DNA from: CAYRHN01 sp964424115
GTDB taxonomy: Bacteria; Chloroflexota; Anaerolineae; Anaerolineales; Anaerolineaceae
Direction of reading: 5' to 3'
Assembly (NCBI GenBank): GCA_964424115.1
Contig: CAYRHN010000001.1
Coordinates: 248,001 to 312,000, forward strand
DNA: 64,000 nucleotides
Below, one piece after another: positions 34,003 through 42,098 of this stretch (the stretch's first letter is position 1; each line of letters opens with the position of its first letter). Under the pieces are notes generated by a model that made no database searches, was not told where the DNA came from, and saw only the letters and a program-made list of their open reading frames with translations. The position numbers were made by a program, and so were the translations under genes.

Positions 34003-35169
34003 TTATTTCAAGGCTTCCATACCGGCAAATTGACGGTACGGAGAGGTTATTTGCAAGATTTCATCATCACCTGGTTCGAGCCGGTTTTGCACCATACGGG
34101 CCAGAAGTTCTCCCACGCCAGGGCCGAGCATAAAGCCCTGCCCGCACATTCCTACTGCGAGGAGCATTCCCGGGGTTTCTTTCACCCAGCCAATAATCGG
34201 TCCGCCATCCGGGGTCATAGGATATAATCCTCGCCATGTGCGACGGACACGGATATTCTTCAGTCGCGGCATCACTTCAATCATGCGTTTGGCAACCATG
34301 GGGAGAAATTCGCTGGTTTCGCGCTGGTCAAAGCCCCACTTTTGCGGGCTGGGGGTGATGCAAAAGATGATCTGACCAGTGCAGTGCTGGTAAAAATAGT
34401 AGTTGGAAGAACCCGGGGCAGGACGGATGTCGACTACCATTGGATGAAGGAAACGCGCAACTGGTTCGGTGATAGCGGCCTCGTGGCTGTCGGGTTTAAC
34501 GGGAATTACAAAGTCGGTAAGCTTTCCGACCTCGTCTGCCCATGGGCCAGCGGCATTAATGACGATATCACCGTAATAGGTGTCTTTATTGGTGCGCACG
34601 CCAATAACCCTACCGCTTTGAAGCAAAATTTCTTCTACGTGCTCTTCGAATTGGAAGGTGGCGCCATAAAGAAGGGCTCGTTCATAGAAAGAATGAACGG
34701 CGATCAATGAAGAACAGTTACCGTCCTCAGGGGAGAATGTGCCGCCAATTAAATCGTTGGGATTCAAATCGGGGACGATGGCCAGGAGTTGTTTCTTGTC
34801 CAACCAATCGATATTTAGCCCGAGGGATTTTTGAGTGGCGAGAAGGTCTTTGAGGGTTTTTGCTTCCTGGTCCCGATAGGCAACAAAGGCATAACCGCCC
34901 TTATACCATTCGATATCATCGCCGTAAGTCTCTTTCCAGGTGGAGAAGATATCGATGCTGCGCAGGCAGAGGCGGATCTTGGCAGGGTCGGAGTGAGTGG
35001 CACGAATGCCGCCAATTGCTTTTTTATTTGAACCCTGTCCAACGCTGGCAGCTTTTTCCAGAACCAATACACGTAATCCAGAACGGGAAAGCGAAAGGGC
35101 CGTGGGAACCCCCACAGAACCGGCACCGATCACAATAACGTCATAATGATTGGGGAGGATTGGGGTCAT
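34003..35169 (-). CDS. FAD-dependent amine/amino-acid dehydrogenase, DAO fold (small subunit)
   Basis: 388 residues. The FAD-binding Rossmann motif is VIVIGAGSVGVPTALSLS near the N-terminus. The fold and C-terminal GGPIIGW place it in the DAO family with sarcosine oxidase beta, HcnC and the beta subunit of dye-linked proline dehydrogenases. ATG overlaps the stop of the upstream flavin/iron-sulfur gene by 4 bases (ATGA), so the two subunits are made in equal amounts. The likely reaction is oxidation of a small amine or amino acid (proline, sarcosine, hydroxyproline or glycine), with electrons passing to the partner subunit. Substrate cannot be told from sequence alone. Confidence 0.88.
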   Translation of the reverse strand: MTPILPNHYDVIVIGAGSVGVPTALSLSRSGLRVLVLEKAASVGQGSNKKAIGGIRATHSDPAKIRLCLRSIDIFSTWKETYGDDIEWYKGGYAFVAYRDQEAKTLKDLLATQKSLGLNIDWLDKKQLLAIVPDLNPNDLIGGTFSPEDGNCSSLIAVHSFYERALLYGATFQFEEHVEEILLQSGRVIGVRTNKDTYYGDIVINAAGPWADEVGKLTDFVIPVKPDSHEAAITEPVARFLHPMVVDIRPAPGSSNYYFYQHCTGQIIFCITPSPQKWGFDQRETSEFLPMVAKRMIEVMPRLKNIRVRRTWRGLYPMTPDGGPIIGWVKETPGMLLAVGMCGQGFMLGPGVGELLARMVQNRLEPGDDEILQITSPYRQFAGMEALK

Positions 35170-37280
35170 TTTTGGCCTTCCTGTTGGGCGCCATTCGTAG
35201 ACGGATCGCCAGAACCGGCAAAGATCCCTAAGGGAACCTCGACAAAGATCGGGCGCTTGGTCTGATTCACAACCTCGGCCGCCGACACTCCTTCTTCGCG
35301 GAACAATCTGTGAACCAATGCGGTGCAAGTCTTGGCCCCACAGGCGCCCATCCCGCCGCGGGTGACTGTTTTTATTTCGTTAATGTCGTGGTATCCTTTA
35401 CGGATGAGGGCGCGAATTTCACCGGCTGTAACCCGTTCGCAACGACAAATGATCGTATCGTCTGCCAGGTGATCTATATACTGCTCCAGAGGCTGGGTGA
35501 CAACGGGTTCCTGGATACGGATACCTGCAATCAGGCGGGCATACTCTTTAGGAGCTTGAACTTGTACGATGAGCGTCCGATCGCTTTGGGGGATGGAATG
35601 AATTCCGAGCACTTCCAGCTTCCCCAATTCTTTGCCCTCGGTATCTAAAACATTGACCACATCGGTTTTTCTCAACTCTTCCCGTGTGAATTCGTAAGGG
35701 ATTGAAACGATTGGCATATCGGCATTAGAACGATAATCTATCAGTGTGATTGCCAGCCCTGGACAACCAGCCACGCAGCGTTCGCAGTAGCCGCAGCAGT
35801 AATTGTTACCGAGGAATTTCGGAACCTTGCGTATATCCGTATCATCAATATAGATCAGTCCATGATCGCACAGCGCCGTGCACGGATCGCAGGGAATTTC
35901 TTGTGTGCAGTGAATTACGGGAACTACTCCCACATTCAACTCGGGTAATTCTTCTGAGAAGGTTTGTCCTGGGCGGGATTTGAGCATCTCGCCAGTCTGA
36001 TACCATTCCTTTGGAATCTCTCCAACGGAATAGCCCAGGAAACGGGCAATCTCAAGGCCTTTGATCTTACCAGAATACATAGCAGCGGAGGCTTCTGCAA
36101 TCTCCTCTGCATCACCGCCAGCAAAAACGGGCAGTTCAAATTCGCGGGCTTTATGATAGAACTCATTGACTGGATCAAGTCCGACAGCAATGAGAATGCT
36201 ATCACATTCGTAGGAACGTTGAGTGCCAGGGATTGGTTTGAATTTTTCATCGACTTGCGCAATGGTAACCGATTCAACTTTATCGCGACCATTTGCGCTG
36301 AGGATGGTGTGGGAAGTGTAGATCGGAACTCCCATACGGACGAGCTTGTCTTTGTGAACTTTGTACCCCCCACATTCCGGCAGGGCTTCCACCAACCCTA
36401 CTACCTGGATCCCTGCTTGCAGAGCATGATAACCTGCAATCAAGCCGACGTTGCCGCCACCAACGATGAAAAGCTTTTCGGCAGGACGAACCAGGTCGCG
36501 GTTCACCAAAGTTTGAAACGCTCCTGCGCCGTATACACCAGGAAGGGTATTTCCCTTGAACGCCAGGAATTTTTCGCGAGCACCGGTAGCCGCCATCAGT
36601 ACCTGTGGCTTTATCAATACGTACTCAGTCCCTGCCCGGAGAACGCCTACTTTTTTGTCACTAAAGACAGCCAGGGCGGTACTGCCCAGCCAGGTTTCGA
36701 CGCAGTCATACTTGCGCAGTTCACTTTCAAGACGAGTGGCGATATCAATGCCGCGCGTGCCAGCATAGACCGCGCTGGTGGAACCAAAGAAGCGGTGCGT
36801 CTGGAGAACCAGTTTTCCGCCGAGGCGGTGTTTATCATCGATCAAGAGGGTGCGAATGCCGAGTTTGCCCAATTCAATTGCGGCAGAAAGACCAGCGGGG
36901 CCACCTCCAAGGATTAACACAGGAACTTCAATCTCTCGAACGGGATGGGTTTGCGGTACCTTGTCAACCTCAGGCAGTACCGGCAATCCTTCCATCGGTT
37001 CCACTTTCTGACCTGGTTTTACTAAAACCATGCAGGATTTGACAGGGATCCCATCGGCCAATACCATACATTGTGAGCATTGTCCATTGGCGCAGAAGAT
37101 CCCCTGTGGAGAGCCATCGTGGGGGTGGTGTCCAAAAACATGGATCCCGTGTGCAAACAAGGCGGCGGAGATCGTCTCGCCTTCTTTTGCGGTCAACTCC
37201 TGCCCTTGCCAGTAAAATTTGATCTCCGGCCGATCTGGGATAGGGAGAATTGGATGTTTCTTGACGCGGTAGTCTGTCAT
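35166..37280 (-). CDS. Large flavin/iron-sulfur subunit of an amine or amino-acid dehydrogenase
   Basis: 704 residues. Domains in order: an N-terminal 2Fe-2S domain of the sarcosine-oxidase-alpha/HcnA type (CANGQCSQCMV, then C in VKSCMV, about 60-85); a pyridine-nucleotide disulfide oxidoreductase domain with two Rossmann motifs (LILGGGPAGLSAA and IVGGGNVGL); a Cys-rich segment (IPCDPCTALC and CCGYCERCVAGCPG) that could hold one or two 4Fe-4S clusters; and a C-terminal BFD-like 2Fe-2S domain (ICRCERVT, GACGAKTC). HcnA and HcnB are separate proteins in pseudomonads and are joined here. It partners the gene overlapping its 3' end. The extra ferredoxin-like cluster between the FAD and BFD domains suggests an anaerobic electron acceptor rather than O2 (inference). 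Confidence 0.87.
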   Translation of the reverse strand: MTDYRVKKHPILPIPDRPEIKFYWQGQELTAKEGETISAALFAHGIHVFGHHPHDGSPQGIFCANGQCSQCMVLADGIPVKSCMVLVKPGQKVEPMEGLPVLPEVDKVPQTHPVREIEVPVLILGGGPAGLSAAIELGKLGIRTLLIDDKHRLGGKLVLQTHRFFGSTSAVYAGTRGIDIATRLESELRKYDCVETWLGSTALAVFSDKKVGVLRAGTEYVLIKPQVLMAATGAREKFLAFKGNTLPGVYGAGAFQTLVNRDLVRPAEKLFIVGGGNVGLIAGYHALQAGIQVVGLVEALPECGGYKVHKDKLVRMGVPIYTSHTILSANGRDKVESVTIAQVDEKFKPIPGTQRSYECDSILIAVGLDPVNEFYHKAREFELPVFAGGDAEEIAEASAAMYSGKIKGLEIARFLGYSVGEIPKEWYQTGEMLKSRPGQTFSEELPELNVGVVPVIHCTQEIPCDPCTALCDHGLIYIDDTDIRKVPKFLGNNYCCGYCERCVAGCPGLAITLIDYRSNADMPIVSIPYEFTREELRKTDVVNVLDTEGKELGKLEVLGIHSIPQSDRTLIVQVQAPKEYARLIAGIRIQEPVVTQPLEQYIDHLADDTIICRCERVTAGEIRALIRKGYHDINEIKTVTRGGMGACGAKTCTALVHRLFREEGVSAAEVVNQTKRPIFVEVPLGIFAGSGDPSTNGAQQEGQK

Positions 37281-37327
37281 TCGTATCCTTTCAAAGCATA
37301 GAATGGACCGAAACCTTGCGTAACGGT

Positions 37328-37341
37328 GTTTGCATGCAAAC
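37328..37341. promoter_or_regulatory. Perfect 14-bp palindrome upstream of the flavoprotein operon
   Basis: GTTTGCATGCAAAC lies 48 bases before the start codon of the large subunit, just downstream of a -10-like TACAAT on the minus strand. It is flanked by a partial outer repeat ACGG/CCGT. It has the symmetry of a repressor site; the regulator is not identifiable here. Confidence 0.55.
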
Positions 37342-37428
37342 CGTTTAGTATTGTAGCAAAATCCTCAAGGAGGGGGTACTGCTATTTAGCCCTACTTGTG
37401 GGATTGAGTGTCATAATTTTTACGGGAA

Positions 37429-38503
37429 TCACTTATGACGCAGGAAGGCTTCAATAAATCCGTCCAGGTCTCCATCTAACACTGCCTGGGTATTACCCGT
37501 TTCGTACTCGGTGCGGTGATCTTTAACCATTTGGTAAGGATGAAGCACGTAGGATCGAATTTGGCTGCCCCATTCCGCCTTGGTGTATTCGCCGCGCAAC
37601 TCAGCCAGTTGTTTGTCCTGTTCGATTTGAGAAATCTCGAACAGGCGGGCGCGCAAGACGCGCATGGCGTTCTCACGATTTTGCATTTGAGAACGTTCAT
37701 TCTGACAGGCGACTACAATTCCGCTAGGGATATGGGTGATCCGTACAGCAGTTGAGTTCTTTTGAACATTCTGACCACCGGCGCCAGATGATCTAAACGT
37801 ATCGATGCGAAGATCTTCTGGATTGATCTGGACATCCACGTCTTCGATTTCGGGTAGAACCTCAACCAGGGCAAAAGAGGTGTGACGGCGATGGGCAGCA
37901 TCGAAAGGAGAGAGCCGCACCAGTCTGTGGACGCCCTTTTCGGCGCGCAGGTACCCGTAGGCGTATTTCCCATTAACACTGATAGTAACGCTTTTAATCC
38001 CGGCTTCTTCGCCTTCTGAGAGATCTAAAACCTCTACGTCAAATTTGCTGCGTTCTGTCCATCGCAAATACATGCGTTCGAGCATGGCGGCCCAATCTTG
38101 CGAATCGGTACCACCAGCACCGGCGTGAATCGCTAATAATGCGTTGCCTTGGTCGTAGGGACCGGAGAGAAGCGTGTTTAATTCCCGCTGCGCGATCTCT
38201 TTTTCAAGGAATGAGGTTTCAATCTCTAAATCATGTCGAAGACTTTCATCCTCCATTTCAGCCAATTCCAGGGCGTCATTTATCCTGTGGAGAACTGCAT
38301 TCCATCCTTCCACGTGATCGCGCAGATCATTGATCTTCTTCATCATGGCCCGCGCATGATTCGGATTATTCCACAGGTCCGGATTTTCAGATTGTTTTTG
38401 AAGTTCTCTCAGCTCATTTTCGCTGGCAGACAGGTCAAAGATGCTCCTTCAAGCCCTCGGCAGTAGCCTGGACTTGCTTGAGCCGGTCAATTAAATCTTG
38501 CAT
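37429..38503 (-). CDS. prfB: Peptide chain release factor 2, expressed through programmed +1 frameshift
   Basis: 357 residues after frameshifting. A 22-codon first frame starting at ATG 38503 ends at an in-frame TGA (38437-38435); skipping one base continues into the long frame (DLSASENELR onward). Domain 3 keeps the GGQ hydrolysis motif (SSGAGGQNVQK) and domain 2 the SPF tripeptide (RLSPFD) that reads UGA/UAA. Low RF2 causes pausing at the UGA and favours shifting, so the gene regulates itself. It lies 21 bases downstream of ftsY and is probably co-transcribed. An annotation starting at the first internal Met (38346) would lose about 50 residues. Confidence 0.96.
38435..38449 (-). other. RF2 programmed frameshift site
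   Basis: On the minus strand: AAGGAG, three bases, CTT, TGA, then C. This is the canonical arrangement, with an internal SD-like element three bases before the slippery CTT and the UGA-C context. Confidence 0.96.
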
Positions 38504-38524
38504 TGAGTCAATACCTCCCATATG

Positions 38525-39442
38525 TTACTTGCTGCCAGCAAGGATGCCATCTACAAAGGCTTCCCGATCAAAGATTTGAAGATCTTCGGGTTTTTCTCCA
38601 AGACCTGCAAACAGGATGGGGAGGCCTAACTCTCGTTGAATGGCAAAAGCCATCCCGCCGCGAGCAGAGGAATCCAGCTTGGCCAGGATCACACCGTTTA
38701 CCTTCACCGCATCACGAAAGGCCCGGGCTTGTTGAAGCGCGTTTTGCCCGGTGGTGGCATCCAAGACTAGCCAGGTGGCGTGGGGTGCGCCAGGAAGCGC
38801 TTTTCCCACTACCTTGTACACCTTCTTCAACTCTTCCATCAGATTGTAGCGGGTATGCAAACGGCCCGCAGTATCCACCAAGACCACATCCATTTGATGC
38901 GATATGGCGGACTGAACAGCATCGAATGCCACTGCGCCAGGATCTGCATTGGGTTGGCCGGCAATCACCGGGAGACCAAGTCGGTCACCCCATACCTGAA
39001 GCTGATCAACGGCGGCAGCCCGGTAAGTATCTGCGGCCGCGAGGAGCACTTTCTTGCCACGCGCAGCAAATTGTTTGCCAAGTTTGGCGGCAGTGGTGGT
39101 TTTCCCGGAGCCATTCACGCCGACCAGGAGGATGACAGCCGGGTGGAAAGCATCCAGTTCAAGGGGGGGAGTGGGATCCAAACGGTGGAGAAGCTCGCGA
39201 CGCAAGACATCCTGAAATTCATGGCTATCAATGATGCCCTGGTCCTCCACTTCCTTACGGATCGAGGATAAAACCCCTTCGCTGGTTTCAATACCCAGAT
39301 CGGATTGGACGAGAATACTTTCCAATTCGTCCCAGGTATTTTCATCAATATCGGATGTGCCAAGTAAACTAGCAACCCGTCCAAACGCGGCTTTTCGCGT
39401 TCGATCAAGGCCTTCTTTCCATTTTTTAAATAGATCAACCAT
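38525..39442 (-). CDS. ftsY: Signal recognition particle receptor FtsY
   Basis: 305 residues, a short FtsY without the long acidic A domain. The N domain (1-90) precedes the SRP GTPase: G1 GVNGSGKTTTAAKL, AADTYRAAA, DTAGR, the TTGQN motif, and GG-containing closing loop (LDSSARGG). It docks the signal recognition particle at the membrane. The first residues (MVDLFKKWKEG) form an amphipathic membrane-binding helix. It sits between rlmN and prfB in a same-strand run of core genes. Confidence 0.96.
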   Translation of the reverse strand: MVDLFKKWKEGLDRTRKAAFGRVASLLGTSDIDENTWDELESILVQSDLGIETSEGVLSSIRKEVEDQGIIDSHEFQDVLRRELLHRLDPTPPLELDAFHPAVILLVGVNGSGKTTTAAKLGKQFAARGKKVLLAAADTYRAAAVDQLQVWGDRLGLPVIAGQPNADPGAVAFDAVQSAISHQMDVVLVDTAGRLHTRYNLMEELKKVYKVVGKALPGAPHATWLVLDATTGQNALQQARAFRDAVKVNGVILAKLDSSARGGMAFAIQRELGLPILFAGLGEKPEDLQIFDREAFVDGILAGSK

Positions 39443-39482
39443 AGGCGCAAATTATATCAGAAAATTTCAAAGGAATAGAAAA

Positions 39483-40526
39483 TCATCCTGCCTGGGTAGC
39501 CAGCTGACCGCATCCAGCCTGAATATCAATCCCGCGGCGAAGTCGGATCGTGCAGGGAATGTGAAGATTCTCCAATGCCTGGCGAAACCCTTCTGCCGCT
39601 TCGCGTGAGGTGGGTTGCCCGGAATATTTCTGCGTGGGGTTGAGAGGAATGACATTGACATGGCAGAGCATTCCCTTGAGCAGGGAGGATAAGAGGCGGG
39701 CGTGCGTGGGAGAATCATTTACACCCTGGATTAAAGCCCACTCAAACGTGATGCGGCGGCTAGTCTTCGCGAGATAATATCGGCAGGCATCCATCAATTC
39801 TGCAAGTGGGTATTTACGGTTTATCGGCAGGATGGCAGAGCGTTCCTCGTCGGTTGCGGCATGCAGGCTAATAGCCAGATTAATCTGGCGTTCTTCATCG
39901 GCAAAACGACGGATCATTGGCACCAAACCCACGGTGGAAATCGTGAAACGACGTTCACCCAGGTTGATACCCTGTGGATCATTCAAAATATCGATGGCTG
40001 CCAGTGTGGCCTCGTAATTATGGAAAGGCTCTCCCATTCCCATTACCACTACATTTGTCACTCGTAAATTCTTAGGTTTAAGCAGACGGGAATGATAGAT
40101 TACCTGAGCAACAATCTCACCAGTGGTCAAATGGCGCTTGAATCCGCCTTGTCCGGTGGCGCAAAAGACACAGTTCATGGCGCAACCGGCCTGCGTGGAG
40201 ATGCATAGGGTTTGCCGCTCATCATATCCCATCCAGACAGTTTCGATAGATTTACCATCAAAGAGGGTAAAAAGGGTTTTTACTGTCTCCCCATCGCTGG
40301 AGGAAAGGGTCTTTGCGGGAGAAATTCCGGAGAAACGAAGACTCTCTGCAAGTTTAATGCGGAGCGCTTTGGGTAAGTTGCCAAAATCGTATGGAGATTC
40401 CCATAAATTTCGGTAAAGACCTTGCCAGACTTGCAAGGCGCGATAGGCGGGTTCTCCAGCCGTGATTAACCAGGTGCGAAGTTCGTCCAGCGAAAGATCA
40501 AAAATGAGAGGAAGATCACCGGTCAT
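39483..40526 (-). CDS. rlmN: 23S rRNA/tRNA (adenine-C2)-methyltransferase RlmN
   Basis: 347 residues. It is a radical-SAM enzyme with the cluster motif CAMNCVFC (CxxxCxxC), GMGEPFHNY, ALIQGVNDS and the C-terminal methyl-carrying Cys region (CTIRLRRG, then CGQL). It methylates A2503 of 23S rRNA and A37 of some tRNAs. Its start overlaps the end of the upstream HAD phosphatase gene by 11 bases. Confidence 0.96.
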   Translation of the reverse strand: MTGDLPLIFDLSLDELRTWLITAGEPAYRALQVWQGLYRNLWESPYDFGNLPKALRIKLAESLRFSGISPAKTLSSSDGETVKTLFTLFDGKSIETVWMGYDERQTLCISTQAGCAMNCVFCATGQGGFKRHLTTGEIVAQVIYHSRLLKPKNLRVTNVVVMGMGEPFHNYEATLAAIDILNDPQGINLGERRFTISTVGLVPMIRRFADEERQINLAISLHAATDEERSAILPINRKYPLAELMDACRYYLAKTSRRITFEWALIQGVNDSPTHARLLSSLLKGMLCHVNVIPLNPTQKYSGQPTSREAAEGFRQALENLHIPCTIRLRRGIDIQAGCGQLATQAG

Positions 40527-41307
40527 ATAGCTTTATGAGGGCGGATAGATCGTTGATAATAAGGTCAGGCGCAGGTTGCCAGGCAGCCGCCTGGAGAGGA
40601 GAAGTGACCCCGGAGAGTACCAGGGCGGTGCGACATCCACAGGCCTGCCCGCTAAGAATATCCGTTTCCAGGCGATCTCCAACAACCAGGGTTTCTAGAG
40701 GCGACGTGCTCATACGGTTCAAGCAAATTTCGAGCATTGCTTTTTCGGGTTTCCCTGCAATGATAGGCGGAACATCTGTGGCAGTTTGGATTGCGGCCAG
40801 GATTGCACCAGCTCCGGGAATAAGGCCTTCGGGGGTTGGGAAGGTGCGATCTGGGTTGGTGCCATAAAAAGGGACTCCATTACGGATCAGCAGAGTGGCC
40901 TGGCGGAGTTTATCAAAATTAATACCCCGGTCGGCACCGGCAACAACGGCCAGGGCGTCCTTATTCGAGGGGAAGAAACCGCGCAAGGCCAGCGCTTCCT
41001 CTATGCCTGCTTCGCCGATCACAAATACAGGCCCTCCTTCTGGGAAACGACGCGCTAACAGTTCTGCAGCTGCAACGCTGGAAGTGACGATCTGCCAGGC
41101 TTCGGAGGGGATTCCAAAGCTTCCCAACCTCCTTTGGTATTGGTCGATCGTGCGAGTTGAGTTATTGGTGGCAAAAGTATATTGGAGACCCAACGCGGAA
41201 ATGCGCGAAAAAATGAGCGGCAAGTCCCCGATTGGAAGACGATCTTGCCACAAGACCCCGTCCATATCAAGGATCAAGGCACTGAAGCTGATTGAAGAAG
41301 GATTCAT
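40516..41307 (-). CDS. HAD-superfamily phosphatase, NagD type
   Basis: 263 residues with ALILDMDGVLW (motif I), FATNNS (motif II), the C2 cap, and GDRLETDILSGQACG (motif IV). NagD-like enzymes dephosphorylate nucleotides, phosphoglycolate or sugar phosphates. ATG 41307 was chosen because the upstream TTG frame adds a poor N-terminus; the SD is weak for both. It overlaps the start of rlmN. A terminator hairpin separates it from clpP. Confidence 0.88.
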   Translation of the reverse strand: MNPSSISFSALILDMDGVLWQDRLPIGDLPLIFSRISALGLQYTFATNNSTRTIDQYQRRLGSFGIPSEAWQIVTSSVAAAELLARRFPEGGPVFVIGEAGIEEALALRGFFPSNKDALAVVAGADRGINFDKLRQATLLIRNGVPFYGTNPDRTFPTPEGLIPGAGAILAAIQTATDVPPIIAGKPEKAMLEICLNRMSTSPLETLVVGDRLETDILSGQACGCRTALVLSGVTSPLQAAAWQPAPDLIINDLSALIKLYDR

Positions 41308-41328
41308 AATCGTTTTTGATTGAAAGAA

Positions 41329-41377
41329 GGAAAACCATTGGCGGGTCAAACAAGCGTGGCCAGCTCAATGGTTTTCC
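41329..41377 (-). terminator. Hairpin terminator downstream of clpP
   Basis: A perfect 12-base-pair stem (GGAAAACCATTG / CAATGGTTTTCC) with a 25-base loop lies 28 bases past the clpP stop. On the minus strand it is followed by TTCTTTC. The long loop makes it a moderate terminator. Confidence 0.65.
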
Positions 41378-41404
41378 AAAAGGTTTTGGCTAGAGGATTT
41401 GCAA

Positions 41405-42010
41405 TTACTTGGCCGGGGGCTGGAGAACCTGATCTACCAGGCCATATTCAACAGCTTGTTGGGCGTTGAGATAATAGTCTCTCTCTGTATCGCGCTCGAT
41501 CTCTTCGGTCGTCTTGCCAGTTGCGTCGGAGAGGATCTTGTTTAGGCGCTCTTTGAGGCGAAGGATCTCGCGGGCCTGGATCTGAATGTCAGAAGCCTGG
41601 CCTTGTGCGCCGCCGAGCGGCTGATGAATGTGGATTGTGGCGTGAGGAAGCGCAAAACGCAAGCCCTTTGTTCCTGCTGCTAAAAGGACGGTCCCGAAAG
41701 AGGCAGTTACGCCAATGGCATAAGTGCTGATCTTGTTGGGGATCATCTGCATGGTATCGTAGATCGCCAAACCAGCATAGATTTGCCCGCCAGGGGAATT
41801 AATGTACATTTTAATCTCGGCCTCGCTGTCCTCACGGTTGAGGAAAAGCAATTGGGCAACGATCAGGTTAGCGATTTGATCATCGATGGGGGTGCCGACA
41901 AAGATGATACGTTCTTTGAGCAGCAAGGAGTAGATGTCATAAGCGCGTTCACCGCGCCCAGAGGTTTCGATGACCATTGGGATCACGTTCTTGAAATCGG
42001 CAGAAGACAT
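41405..42010 (-). CDS. clpP: ATP-dependent Clp protease proteolytic subunit
   Basis: 201 residues. The catalytic triad is recognisable: Ser in GVTASFGTVLLAAG (the usual motif is ASMGA, so Met is replaced by Phe), His in IHQPLGG and Asp in ERDTERDYYL. A normal-length core with no long propeptide. It pairs with ClpX/ClpC, which are not in this window. SD AAAGGAGAAAATT precedes ATG. It lies 88 bases downstream of tig, the classic tig-clpP order, and a terminator follows. Confidence 0.95.
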   Translation of the reverse strand: MSSADFKNVIPMVIETSGRGERAYDIYSLLLKERIIFVGTPIDDQIANLIVAQLLFLNREDSEAEIKMYINSPGGQIYAGLAIYDTMQMIPNKISTYAIGVTASFGTVLLAAGTKGLRFALPHATIHIHQPLGGAQGQASDIQIQAREILRLKERLNKILSDATGKTTEEIERDTERDYYLNAQQAVEYGLVDQVLQPPAK

Positions 42011-42098
42011 AATTTTCTCCTTTTTCTATGCATTAGACCGGCTGCCAAATATGGGTATTCGGAGCCCGGCAGATGTAGAGATTTTCTAAACCAGGCAA

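Noticed and set aside
35964..36917. Plus-strand open frame of 317 codons across the flavin/iron-sulfur subunit
   Set aside because: It is antisense to clear Rossmann and cluster motifs, with no SD and no family match.
34003..37280. Assignment of the flavoprotein pair as HCN synthase
   Set aside because: The architecture is shared with proline, sarcosine and opine dehydrogenases, and the extra cluster segments differ from HcnABC. Sequence by eye cannot decide.
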